This document shows positions 33,030-44,800 of a DNA stretch of 64,000 bases, one piece after another. A model generated the notes under the pieces. That model made no database searches and was not told the origin of the DNA. It was given only the letters and a program-made list of their open reading frames with translations. Position 1 is the first letter of the stretch, and every line of letters starts with the position of its first letter. A program made the position numbers and the translations under genes. This DNA comes from Anodontia alba (taxonomy: Eukaryota; Mollusca; Bivalvia; Lucinida; Lucinidae): the NCBI GenBank assembly GCA_964016985.1, contig OZ024827.1:17241374-17305373 (forward strand), written 5' to 3'.

Positions 33030-35235
33030 TTTTTAGCTCACCTGAGCATAAGCTCAGGGTGAGCTATTATCGTCACCCTATGTCCGTCGTCCGTCGTCAA
33101 CAATTAGTTTGTTAACACTCTAGAGGTCACAGTTTTGACCCAATCTTGATGAAACTTGGTCAGAATGTTTGCCTCTATGAAATCTAGGTCAAGTTCGATA
33201 TTGGGTTACTTGGGGTCAAAAACTAGGTCACCAGGTCAAATCAAAGGAAAAACTTGTTAACACTCTACAGGTCATAATTTAGACCCAATCTTGATGAAAC
33301 TTGCTCAAAATGTTTGCCTCTATTAAATCTAGGTCAAGTTCAAAACTGAGTCACTTGGGGTCAAAAACTAGGTCACTGGGCCAGATCAGCAGAAAACCTT
33401 GTTAACACTCTAGCGGTCACATTTTTGAAGCAATCATCATGAATCTTGCTCAATATATTTGTCTTGATGATTTCTAGGTCAAGATCGAAACTGGGTCACC
33501 TGGGGTCAAAAACTAGGTCACCTGGCCAGATCAGCAGAAAACCTTGTTAACACTCTAGCAGTCACATTTTTGAAGCAATCATCATGAATCTTGCTCAATA
33601 TGTTTGTCCTGATGATTTCTAGGTCAAGTTCGAAACTGGGTCACTTGGGATCAAAAACTAGGTCACCGGGCCAGACCAGCAGAAAACCTTGTTAACACTC
33701 TAGCGGTCACATTTTTGAAGCAATCATCATGAATCTTGTTCATTATGTTTGTCTTGATGAATTCTAGGTCAAGTTGGAAACTGGGTCACCTGGGGTCAAA
33801 AACTAGGTCATCTGGCCAAATCAGCAGAAATCCTTGTTAACACTTTAGCAGTCACATTTTTGAAGCAATCATCATGAATCTTGCTCAATATGTTTGTCTT
33901 GATGATTTCTAGGTCAAGTTCGAAACTGGGTCACTTGGGGTCAAAAACTAGGTCACCACGCTAGATCAGCAGAAACCTTGTTAACACTCTAGTGGTCACA
34001 TTTTTGAAGCAATCATCATGAATCTTGCTCAATATATTTGTCTTGATGATTTCTAGGTCAAATCTGAAACTGGGTCACCTGGGGTCAAAAACTAGGTCAC
34101 CTAGCCAGATCAGCAGAAAACCTTGTTAACACTCTAGCAGTCACATTTTTGAAGCAATCATCATGAATCTTGCTCAATATGTTTGTCTTGATTATTTCTG
34201 GGTCAGGTTCGAAACTGGGTCACTTGGGGTCAAAAACTAGGTCACTGGGCCAGGTCAGTAGAAAACCTTGTTAACACTCTAGCGGTCTTATTTTTTAAGC
34301 AATCATCATGAATCTTGCTCAATATGTTTGTCTTGATGATTTCTAGGTCAAGTTCGAAACTGGGTCACTTGGGGTAAAAAACTAGGTCACCTGGCCAGAT
34401 CAGCAGAAAACCTTTTTTTCACACTCTAGCAGTCACATTTTTGAAGCAATCATCATGAATCTTGCTCAAAATGTTTGTCTTGATGATTTATAGGTCGAGG
34501 TCGAAACTGGGTCACTTGGAGTCAAAAACTAGGTCACTGGGCCAAATCAGCAGAAAACCTTGTGAGCACTCTAGCGGTCACATTTTTGAAGCAATAATCA
34601 TGAATCTTGCTCAAAATGTTTGTCTTGATGATTTCTAGGTCAGGTTCGAAACTGGAACAGGTGGTGTCAAAAACTAGGTCACCAGGCCAAACCTGCAGAA
34701 AACCTTGTTAACACTCTAGCGGTCACATTTTTTAAGCAATTATCATGAATCTTGCTCAAAATGTTTGTCTTGATGAGTTCTAGGATATGTTTGAAACTGG
34801 GTCACTTGGGGTCAAAAACTAGGTCAGTGGGCCAAATCAGCAGAAAACCTTGTTAACACTTGAAACAATCATCATGAATCTGGCTCAAAATGTTTGTCTT
34901 GATGATTTCTAGGTCAAGTCGAAACTGGAACACCTGGGGTCAAAAACTAGGTCACCTGGCCAAATAAGCGTAAAATCTTGTTATCACTCTAGCGGTCACA
35001 TTTTTCAAGCAATCATCATGAATCTTGCACAAAATGTTTGTCTTGATGAGTTCTAGGTCAAGTTCGAAACTGGGTCACTTGGTATCAAAAACTAGGTCAC
35101 CGGGCCAAATCAGCAGAAAACTTTGTTATAATCATTTTGAACTTTGATCAGAATGTTTGCCTTGATCAGTTCTAGATCAGGCTCTCAAAGTGTTGCTCAG
35201 GTGAGCGTTACAGGGCCATCATGGCCCTCTTGTTT
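33030..35235. mobile_element. 2.2-kb element with a roughly 145-bp internal tandem array and a terminal hairpin
   Basis: Left unique end AGCTCACCTGAGCATAAGCT followed by CACCCTATGTCCGTCGTC. About 13-14 units with CTTGTTAACACTCTAGCGGT, AATCATCATGAATCTTGCTC and GGGGTCAAAAACTAGGTCAC follow. Right end CAGGTGAGCG, then the hairpin GGGCCATCATGGCCC and CTCTTG. A head, a tandem core and a hairpin tail without an ORF is the layout reported for non-autonomous Helentron/pearl-type elements of bivalves; that assignment is inferred. Confidence 0.75.
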
Positions 35236-35589
35236 ATTTTTTTGTTTTTACAAGTTTCATGTGCAGCCTCCCAAAATATCGCTAGAATGGTCCCAGTCAT
35301 TGACCAAGAAGTCTGCCCTGCCCATGTATGATGAAAACCAGCCACAACTTTTAATAATATTGGACATATTCCCAGTAAATTGTGCTGATAAAAGTATGTT
35401 GTTTTTAATTTCATCATCTTGAAACAAATGCTGTTTATTATCTCATTTTGCAGAACTGGTTAAAAGAGTAGTGGAGGCTTAAAATTTCCCAGTTTTTCTC
35501 TTGATTTTTGTCAGGACTGCTTTAGCAAGCAGTAGCGACATAGGGATCATCTTCTGGCATTAGTTTAATGTGTGTTGGTGTTGTTAGCG

Positions 35590-37830
35590 TTAACAATGTT
35601 CTCTGTTTCTGTTACTAAAGCCTCTTGGAGTATGAAACATCCACCATGCCACACTCTGCTCAAAGCTATCGTCATTACCAACCTTACACTACTTCTCACA
35701 CTTGGCTGAACAATGTTAAGTCTGTGCCTTTAGTTCCGTGAAAATGAAACTTACTACACACATCCGCCATTGCACACTCTATTCAATGCTGTTGACCATT
35801 ACCGACCTTTACATACTTTTAACACTCGGCTGAACAATGTTAAGTCTGTGTGTTTAGCTCCGTTTCTCAGTTACGGAAGCCTCTAGGATAATAAATTTAC
35901 TACACACGTCCACCATGACACACTCTGCTCAATACTGTTAACCATTACCGACCTTTATCTACTTTTCACGCTTGGCCTCTACACTAATGAAACTTACTAC
36001 ACACATCCCCCATGACACTCTGCTCAATGCTGATGACCATTACTGCCCTTAACCTACTTTTCACACTTGGCTGAACTATGTTAAGTCTATGCCTTTAGCT
36101 CTGTTTATATTACGGAAGCCTCTAGGATAATAAAACTTAACTTACTGCACACATCCGCCATGATGCACTCTGCTCAATGCTGTCAAACATTACCAACCTT
36201 GACCTACTTTTCACGCTTGCCTGAGCAATGTTAAGTTTGTGCATTAAGTGTTATTTTGCAATTACCAAAGTCTCTAGGATTATGAAACTTACTACACAGT
36301 CCGCCATGATGCACTCTGTTCCATGCTGTCAACCATTAGTGACCTTGACCTACTTTTCACACTTGGCTGAACAATGTTAAGGTTGTACATTAAGCTTCAT
36401 TTCTCAATCCCTACACACATCTGCCATGATGCACTCTGCTTAATACTGTCAACCTTTACAGATCTTGACCTACTTTTCACGCTTGAATGAACAATGTTAA
36501 GTTTGTGCATTAAGCTTCATTTCTCAATTACCAAAGTCTCTAGGATAATGAAACTTACTACACACATCCACCATGATGCTCTCTGCTCAATGCTGTGAAC
36601 CATTACTGACCTTGACATACTTTTCACGCTTGAATGAACAATGTTAAGTTTGTGCATTAAGCTTCATTTCTCAATTACCGAAGTCTCTAGGATAATGAAA
36701 CTTGCTACACACATCCGCCATGATGCTCTCTGCTCAGTGCTGTCAACCATTACTGACCTTGACATACTTTTCACGCTTGGCTGAACAATGTTAAGTTTGT
36801 GCATTAAGCTTCATTTCTCAATTACCAAAGTCTCTAGGATAATGGAACTTACTACACACATCCGCCATGACACGCTCTTCTCAATGCTGTCGACCATTAC
36901 TGACCTGACCTACTTTTCATGCTTGGCTTGAATGTTTAGTCAGAGCTCAGCTCCGTTTTTCAAACACCGAGGCCATTTGCTAATGTGACTTCATACACAC
37001 ATTCGCCATAATGCACTCTGCTCAGTGCTGTCAACCATTACTACCTTGACCTACTTTTTATGCATGGCTGAACAATGTTCAGGTTGTGGGTTAAGTTTTA
37101 TTTCTCAATAACGGAAGTCTCTAGGATAATGAAACTTGCTACACACCCCTGCCAAAATGCACTCTGCTCAGTGCTGTCAACCATTACTGACCTTGATCTA
37201 CTTTTCAAGCTTAGCTGAACAATGTTAAGGTCGTGCATTAAGCTTCATTTCTCAATTACCAAAGTCTCTAGGATAATGAAACCTACTACATACATCCACC
37301 CTGACACACTCTGCTCAATGCTGTTGACCATTACTGACTTTGACCTACTTTTCAAGCTTAGCTGAACAAAGTAAAGTTTGTGCATTAAGCTTCATTTATC
37401 AACTACCAAAGTCTCCAGGATAATGAAACTTACTACACACATCCACCCTGACACACTCTGCTCAATGCTGTTGACCATTACTGACCTTGCCCTACTTTTC
37501 ACGCTTAGTTGAACAATGTTTAGTCAGAGTTTAGCTCTATTTCTCAAACATCGAGGCCACTATGTTAATGTAACTTCATACACATATCTGCCATGATGCA
37601 CCCTGCCCAATGACATTGACTTTTCTTATCTTTGCCAACATTTTACGCTTGGCTGAACAATGTTTAGTCTGCATTTAGCTCTGTATCCTGGCTACTGAAA
37701 CTTTATACACACATCCACCATGTTGCACCTGCCCCATGCTGTAGACTGTTAATGACCTTTTTACATTTGGCTGAACAATGTTTAGTCTTTGCATTTAACT
37801 CTGTCTCTGGAACACTACTAGCAGTCACAA
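35590..37830. repeat. 147-148 bp tandem array
   Basis: About 14 units containing TCTCTAGGATAATGAAACTT, ACTACACACATCCGCCATGA, CACTCTGCTCAATGCTGTCA, GACCTACTTTTCACGCTTGG and CTGAACAATGTTAAGTTTGT. Spacing measured between three neighbouring TCTCTAGGATAATG copies is 147 and 148 bp. Edge units are more diverged. No ORF. Confidence 0.9.
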
Positions 37831-38317
37831 CATAGCCATTTGGTAAATTTCTTGGTCTATTTATTTAACCCATTTCTGCCTAATTGACTCTTCTACCTCT
37901 TTCTTTGGGCAGGTCCATGTCTAATGGAAGGTATGTCTGTTTTTTTTTTATTATTATCATTTTACTATAGAAATTCCTGTACTTGATGCAAACAGTGTAA
38001 ACCCTGATCAGATGCCACATTCTGCAGCATCTAATTGGAGTCTACACTATTCATCAACACCCCTTTTAGGGGATGCCCTTCATAAGTGAGTTAATAACAT
38101 AAGCTCTAGATAAGACTTTCTTTCAACTGAACATTATTGACATTTTATTTCTCCACAAAAACATATTAGCCTCTCCAAACAGAAAACAACCTTACAATCT
38201 GGTGGCATAAGTCATTAGGTCAATTTTTTTAAGAGGTGTTTATATTATATAGATATTCGTTGGAATTGCCTTCAGGGCAAAGAAAGAAAAATGTTTGTGT
38301 GAAAACTTCTATCTTAT

Positions 38318-38739
38318 CATAAAACCACACCTATATAATTTTGACCACCTTAACCCTAAAAGTGCCAAGCAAAATTTGCAGCAGATGACATTCTAAAATT
38401 TTTATCTTCAGAGAAAACTAGTATTGATATTTCATCTGAAAAAGAAAAAAAAATCTAAATTGTCATCTGCTTTAGTTGTGATAGGTGCTTTTCAGGGTTA
38501 AACCCTATTTTTATATACTAAAACTGGGGTTTACAAGGGTATACATTCTTTATCTTATTTTGCTCAAAAACATAGATTGTGGGTACTCATTAGAACTGCC
38601 TCAGGGAGGCAGTTCTAACGAGTACTCGCAGTCTATGTTTTGAGCAGAAATATGAAAAATATCAGAATTTTTATCTGAAACTTTCAGTTTTTTTTAGGTG
38701 AAATTTTCAATACATTTGAATAGGCATGTTTTCGAAATG
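38318..38739. mobile_element. MITE family A, copy 6, carrying a nested TTAA element
   Basis: CATAAAACCACACCTATATA (decayed end) to GGCATGTTTTCGAAATG. A second element splits its TTAAACCCC motif at 38350-38501. Confidence 0.8.
38350..38501. mobile_element. TTAA MITE nested in MITE A
   Basis: 144 bp between TTAA duplications (38350-38353 and 38498-38501). Ends are CCCTAAAAGTGCC and GGTGCTTTTCAGGG, with CAGCAGATGACATTCTAAAA inside. Other MITE A copies read CTTAAACCCC at this point, so the unoccupied site is known. Confidence 0.85.
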
Positions 38740-38800
38740 TAGAGCCATGACAAACAAACATTGAAAACTATGAAAACAGCACAATTCTGAGTTGGTGTAC

Positions 38801-38806
38801 TTTAAT
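38801..38806 (-). terminator. Candidate poly(A) signal (ATTAAA) of DIS3
   Basis: ATTAAA on the minus strand, about 43 nt after the DIS3 stop, followed by GT-rich sequence. It would give a very short 3' UTR. It precedes the MITE at 38318-38739. Confidence 0.4.
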
Positions 38807-38848
38807 GATTAGTACTTATAAAATCACAGAACTATCAATTTTTTCCAG

Positions 38849-38926
38849 TCAAGTTTTCTTTTTTTTCCTTGGCGGTTCATCATCTGTGACATCTGCAGGA
38901 GTTGGAGGGACACTGAATCCAGGAAT
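38849..38926 (-). CDS. DIS3: DIS3 last exon with stop
   Basis: Acceptor TTTTTCAG. It encodes [20 protein letters not shown], then KKKKT and TGA. IPG followed by a short acidic stretch and a Lys-rich end matches the usual DIS3 C-terminus; the basic tail may act as a nuclear localisation signal (inference). Confidence 0.92.
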   Translation of the reverse strand: MPGFSVPPTPADVTDDEPPRKKKKT

Positions 38927-41776
38927 CTGAAAAACAAACAAACCCACTTTAATCATTAACCCTTAAAGTGCCTATCAACTATTGTCGTCTGCTTTGTCTT
39001 CTGCAGGTTACTTTAAAAGTCACTTCTGCAAACAGTGTGGACCACACTGCCTATATGCCAAATGTAAGTTTGAAAAGTTTGCAAGAAGATGCAGCAGACA
39101 ACATAAGCAGACGACATTTTCAGATGCAGATTTTCTTGACGCTTTAATCATTAACACTCTCTGAGCTAATTCAGCAGACAATAAACTGATATTTTTCTTA
39201 TTTTTCCCAGAAAACAGAACTGGAGACAATTTGCATGAAATGCCAAAACCTGTTTTCTGGTTAAATAAGAAAAATAGTTCAATATGACATCTGCTGAAAA
39301 TTTTACCCAAAGTGCTAGGTGTTAATACACTGTAGTTTCAATATATCGCAATACTTGGGGCCCAAAATCTGATACCACGATATAACCAGACATAAATCAA
39401 GACGTGTATCATGTATGTATAACAGCAAGAATAACACTCACTTGCAAGAAATCACTGATCAATCCGCCATAAATGGCATTTGGTTAATGTTTCAGCCTTA
39501 TTTCCCAAATAAAACAGGATAAGAATTGCTCATTGACTGATTGATTCTGTTGGGGTTTAACGACACGTCAACCCTTGTGGGTCATTTTGTGTCATCTCTC
39601 AGAGAAAGGGAGAACAGAGATAGAAGAGATGAAAGAGGAACAGGAGTGAAAGTAAAGAAACAGAAGAAATAAAAACATACCACCTCCGCCCTTACCTGCT
39701 ACAAGGATAGCTGTAAGCCAGTATCTGTTGGACACCCAGGTGACGTATTATACACGACACCTTTGCACCACCCGACCAACCCCGCTAAGATTGCTTGGCA
39801 GTATATGAAATGGGGCATTATGTCAAACAAGCAATTTTAATCAAGAGTACAGTAGCTGATAAATCATGTTTGACCACAATGAGTTGCTGAATTTGACAGT
39901 TTAGGATGCCATTGTTATTGTTCTTGTTTTGTAATGTCCTGCTGTTGACTTTGGTGCACCCATTAAAATACTGGGTGGCTAAAAAGTAAAATCTGGTGGA
40001 CCCTGTCTTATCAAGGTCTGCACTGTTTGCCATATTGGCAGGTAGTAAAATGGACTTGTTCAAATTTTATGAAAAGTATGGTGGTAATGGCATTAGGTGT
40101 CCGAACTTTTAGGGTATATATGGTAACATTATGCTATAAGACCCTTGGCTCTTTCAATGGATATGCATGTACTTACCTCTGGTTCAACAAGCTGTATCTT
40201 CAGTTTGAGATGCTGCACATTGGACCGGTCTATACTGATCTGTATAATAACACGATCAAATACTTTCAGTGTGACCTTGCCACATGTCTGAGTGTTAGAC
40301 TGAAATGAAAGAACAAGCCATGTCAGTTAACACTTTAACTGCCAATCACAACAATAGTAGTTTGCTTTGTCATCTGCCTGTGATTTTAAAAGTCATTTCT
40401 GCAAACAGTGAGGACCTAGATCATACTGCTCCCTTAGGAGCAGACTGATCAGGGTCCACACTGTTTGCCTGCTGGCATTTTAAGGGTTAATTAACACTTT
40501 AACTGCCAATCACAACAATAGTAGTTTGCTTTGTCATCTGCCTGTGATTTTAAAAGTCATTTCTGCAAACAGTGAGGACCTAGATCATACTGCTCCCTTA
40601 GGAGCAGACTGATCAGGGTCCACACTGTTTGCCTGTTGGCATTTTAAGGGTTAAACCTTTACCAGTCTCTGAGCTTATTCAGTAGACAACAAATTGATGA
40701 TATTTTTCTTATTTTACCCATAAAATAGACCAACATTTCAAGCAAACTGTCTCCTTAGGAGACAGTTTGCATGAAATGTCAAAGTCTATTTTCTAGGAAA
40801 AATATTTCAAAATGTCTGCTAAAATCTTTGAGCAACATGCTAAGTGTTAAAGATAGGAGGGAGGTAACATCTCCAGTCAACCAACAGAATTACCATGTAT
40901 GGTATTTTTAGTCCACTGACAGGCTAAAATAAATTCACCTCCCTGCTAACGACGCTTTGAACAACCGGGCCTGGATACTCATCCTATCTGGAGTTATGAA
41001 ATAGATAACCCGTAATTCAATAATTCAATGTGCATATTTACTTTAAAACATAACTGGCTGTTTATGAGTTTAACACTGATTAACTCGTCCTTCAAAAAAT
41101 TCTCTAATGACTTATTAATCGCTCCTCATATTCAGATAAATATGTTCCTTATTGCTCTAAGAAAACTTGTATTTCTGGGAGAAAAACAAAAACAATCATT
41201 TAGAAACATTTTGAATTTGCATGCAGGCACTCTCACAAATACTAAAGTACAATAAAACCCCCACAGATCAACATTAATCCATTTATGCCGAATGAACTCT
41301 TCTACCTCAACTCTTTGGATGGGTCCATTTCAAGATGTCTGATTAGTTTTTATTAATGCTATGTTTAATAGAAATTCCTGTATCTGATGCAAACATTGTA
41401 GACCCTGATCAGACACTGAATTCTGCAGTGTCTGATCTGGGTCTACACTGTTTGCTGATATCCCTTTTGGGGGACGCTAGGTATAAATGAGTTAATTTAT
41501 AATAAAGTACAGAAGGACATAAAACAATGTTAAGTAGTTTACCTCTTCATTAAATTCAAACAGAGGTTCTTTCTTCTGTTTATCTGTGTTAAGATAGAGT
41601 GTTGCTTCAAGACCATATTTTGGTATTAAGACTTGAACTGCATTCTTCCTTACAAACAGAATATAGCCTTCTTCATCTACAGTTCGGTTCTTGAAGAACA
41701 ACTGAAAACAAAATGAGAACTGTTTCGTTTCTGAGTATAGTTCCTGCAGATAAGAAGCTCTGTCTCAGGATGATGG

Positions 41777-41812
<36 letters not shown>

Positions 41813-44800
41813 CTGGTGCTTTACTTCTTTTGCAACATTAACCTTTACCACTCTCTGGGCATTTTCAGCAGACGACAGATTGATGATATTTTTCTTATTT
41901 TTCCCAGAAAACAGGATTTGACATTTCATGCAAATTGTCTCCTTAGGAGACAATTTGCATGAAATGTCAAATCCTGTTTTCTGAGAAAAATAAGAAAAAT
42001 ATTTCAAAATGTCGTCTGCTGAAAATTTTACCCAGAGTGCTAAGCGTTAAGTCATGTGAAGATAATGAAGCATAATGATAAAAGGCTCCATGCGATGAAG
42101 CGACATACAGCCTCTAACAGGATTCAAACCAGGACCTTGTGATACAAAGTCAGGAATGCTAACCACTAGGCCACCCATATGCTTCATACCTGTAAGGACC
42201 TGTCTGTATTATGGTCAAATAGTCTTATAATGGAACTAAATGCTATGGTTCAGGCAAAGAGGCCCAAATGGGCCTGAAACACTCACACGAGCAATAAGGT
42301 GTACAATATGGGCTGGGTCTTCATATCTATTTAGGGGAACTGATAACTTGGCCCAGAGGTTACAAAACTTTTCCAAGCAAAATGAATTGATATCTTTCCA
42401 TGAAAATATTTGTTGTGGATACTCATTTGAAATGCCTCACTCAGGCTATTCTAATAAGTACCTACAACATACGTTTTCATGGAGAAATAAAACAAATATT
42501 AACCTGATACCCTTTTTTATCTAGAGCTATGGACTATAAAACCTTACACTGTATTTGACCAAATAACCGAACATACCCCTATAAGCGCAGAGTCAACCAA
42601 TTCTGTAGTCTTCAAATTACAGCCAGTATACTTTTTGTCTACTTCTTAATAAAGGCATATGTTGTAGGTACCCATTTGAATTGCATCGAATTGTCGATGC
42701 TATTAAAATGAGTACCCACAACATCTACTTTTATAAAGAAAACCAGAATGAAAAAACAACAACACAAAAACATCCCATAAGCATCATTTGATTTAGTCCT
42801 TCGCTGATTTTTTTTTTAAGTGTACCCTTAGTATAGGTAGGTACATATTTTACCACAAGTTTTCACAGTATTTTTGAAAAACCTAAGCACACAGTGTGGT
42901 ATTTAGGTCAAATATAGTAATTGGTTTTCATCAAGAAAATCATTTATCCTTCTATTTAAAGGATAAACGCCTAATTTTTTTGGTCACAGAATAGTAAGCT
43001 GTGACACAGTTGATATGAATAGATCACTGTAGGATTGAAAAACAATTGGATAAGCCATTCCAAGCAGACATGAGCTTTATGATGTACAAAAAGTACCTTT
43101 TGGGTACTTATTGGAATTGCCTCGGATGGGCAATTCCAATGAGTAACCAAAAGATATGTTTTGCTGGAAACATGAAAAAGAAAATAATCTTTTCATTGCA
43201 TCCTTAATCTACATCATGGAGCTATGAAATAACTTACATGTGTATGTAGATTGACTGAAGCTCTGCCGGCATACTGTGCCATTTTGTGACGATAGTTTAA
43301 GTTGTTACAGATGGACTGAAACAGAAAATTAATATCATTGTAAGAATAGATGGTATTAATCCTACATGTAAGTACTGGGACAGACAGGCCTCAGTAAACA
43401 GTGTAGAATCTGATCAGGATATACACTATAAATCACTCATTTAGCAGTTTTTAGACACATCAAGAGGTAATGAAATAGATTTTTTGTTCAAATTTTAGGA
43501 CAAGTATGGCAATCAGTAAAGATGTCCCAATAATAAAGTAAAACAAAGTTATATTATATATGCAGACCACTCCTATAAAATCACTTTTAATGCTTAGTAC
43601 TCGGGGGTAAAATTTCCAGCAGAGGACATATTGAAATAGTTTTCTAATTTTTCCCAGAAAACAGGTTTTGATATTTCATGCAAATTTTCTCCTATATATC
43701 ATCAATTTGACATTCTGCTGAATTAGCCCAGAGAGTGGTAAAGGTTAACAAGCAAATTCACAGAAACTTGTTTTCAGATCTAAGAAATAGATACATGTAT
43801 ATCTATCAAATCATGTAAAGCAAAAAGGGTCTTTTTTGTATCTGCAGTCTTATCAGGGTTTGTGTTCTTGTTGCTCCCTATATCAGATCACAGTAACTTT
43901 TTTTTTTTTTTTGATTTGGGTTTTACAGCCCTTTCAAGAATATTTCACTTATATCGAGCTGATCGTTCATCAAAGGTGGGCGAAAACCGGAGAACCCGGG
44001 GAAAAACCACCTGATCATCCGTAAGCCGAATTTGGCTTTCCCACATGTGACCAGAGCTAGGCTTGAACCACAGAAGTGAGAAACCTAATGGATTAAGACT
44101 TAACTCTCCTATCCACTAGACTACGGGTATCACAATAATAAGCTAGTAAAAAATGAGAATATAGAACATAAGGGGACTTCATACAGATAGTAGACTTTCA
44201 GCTATTTTTTCACAAGGGAGACAACTTTAGTGACTTCCTCTTTCATTTCCTGCACAACAGTCCCCCTTCTGAAAAGTTCCCTTAAAAGTGTATCACTGCT
44301 CCTTACAAGTGGACTGCCAGGTTATCTAACTTTTAGTATTCTCTAGGTAAAGTCAGTTGAAGACAATATGGTGATTTTTTTTTAAACTTTTCCCAGAAAA
44401 TAGAGTTTGACATTTCCTACCAATTATCACAGGTCAAAATCCTATTTCCTGAAAAGACATTTGCACAAAAGTGAGGGGTTCTTTTTTCTGGCAAAAGTAA
44501 GAGAACTAGTTCAAAATCATCTGCAGAAATTTCTGCCCAGCTTGCTAAGCATTAAGAAACTATTCACAGTTTTACTTTATAAAATATGAGCCAGTAACAT
44601 GGTCCCAAGGGTCATTGCTGAGGGATGATTTGGGTGAAGTATTTGCCCTTGGTCTTAAGATGTCATCTTTGCTTCCTATAAAAGCAAACAAAGTTCTATC
44701 AAAATTGGATTAAAAACCAAACAATCATTACGAAAACACGCCTATTCAAATATATAGAAAATTTCACCTCCAAAAAACTGAATTTTTTCAGAAAAAAAAA

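Noticed and set aside
35144..35422. 92-codon plus-strand open frame
   Set aside because: It begins inside the 145-bp array and crosses the terminal hairpin of the element; no coding evidence.
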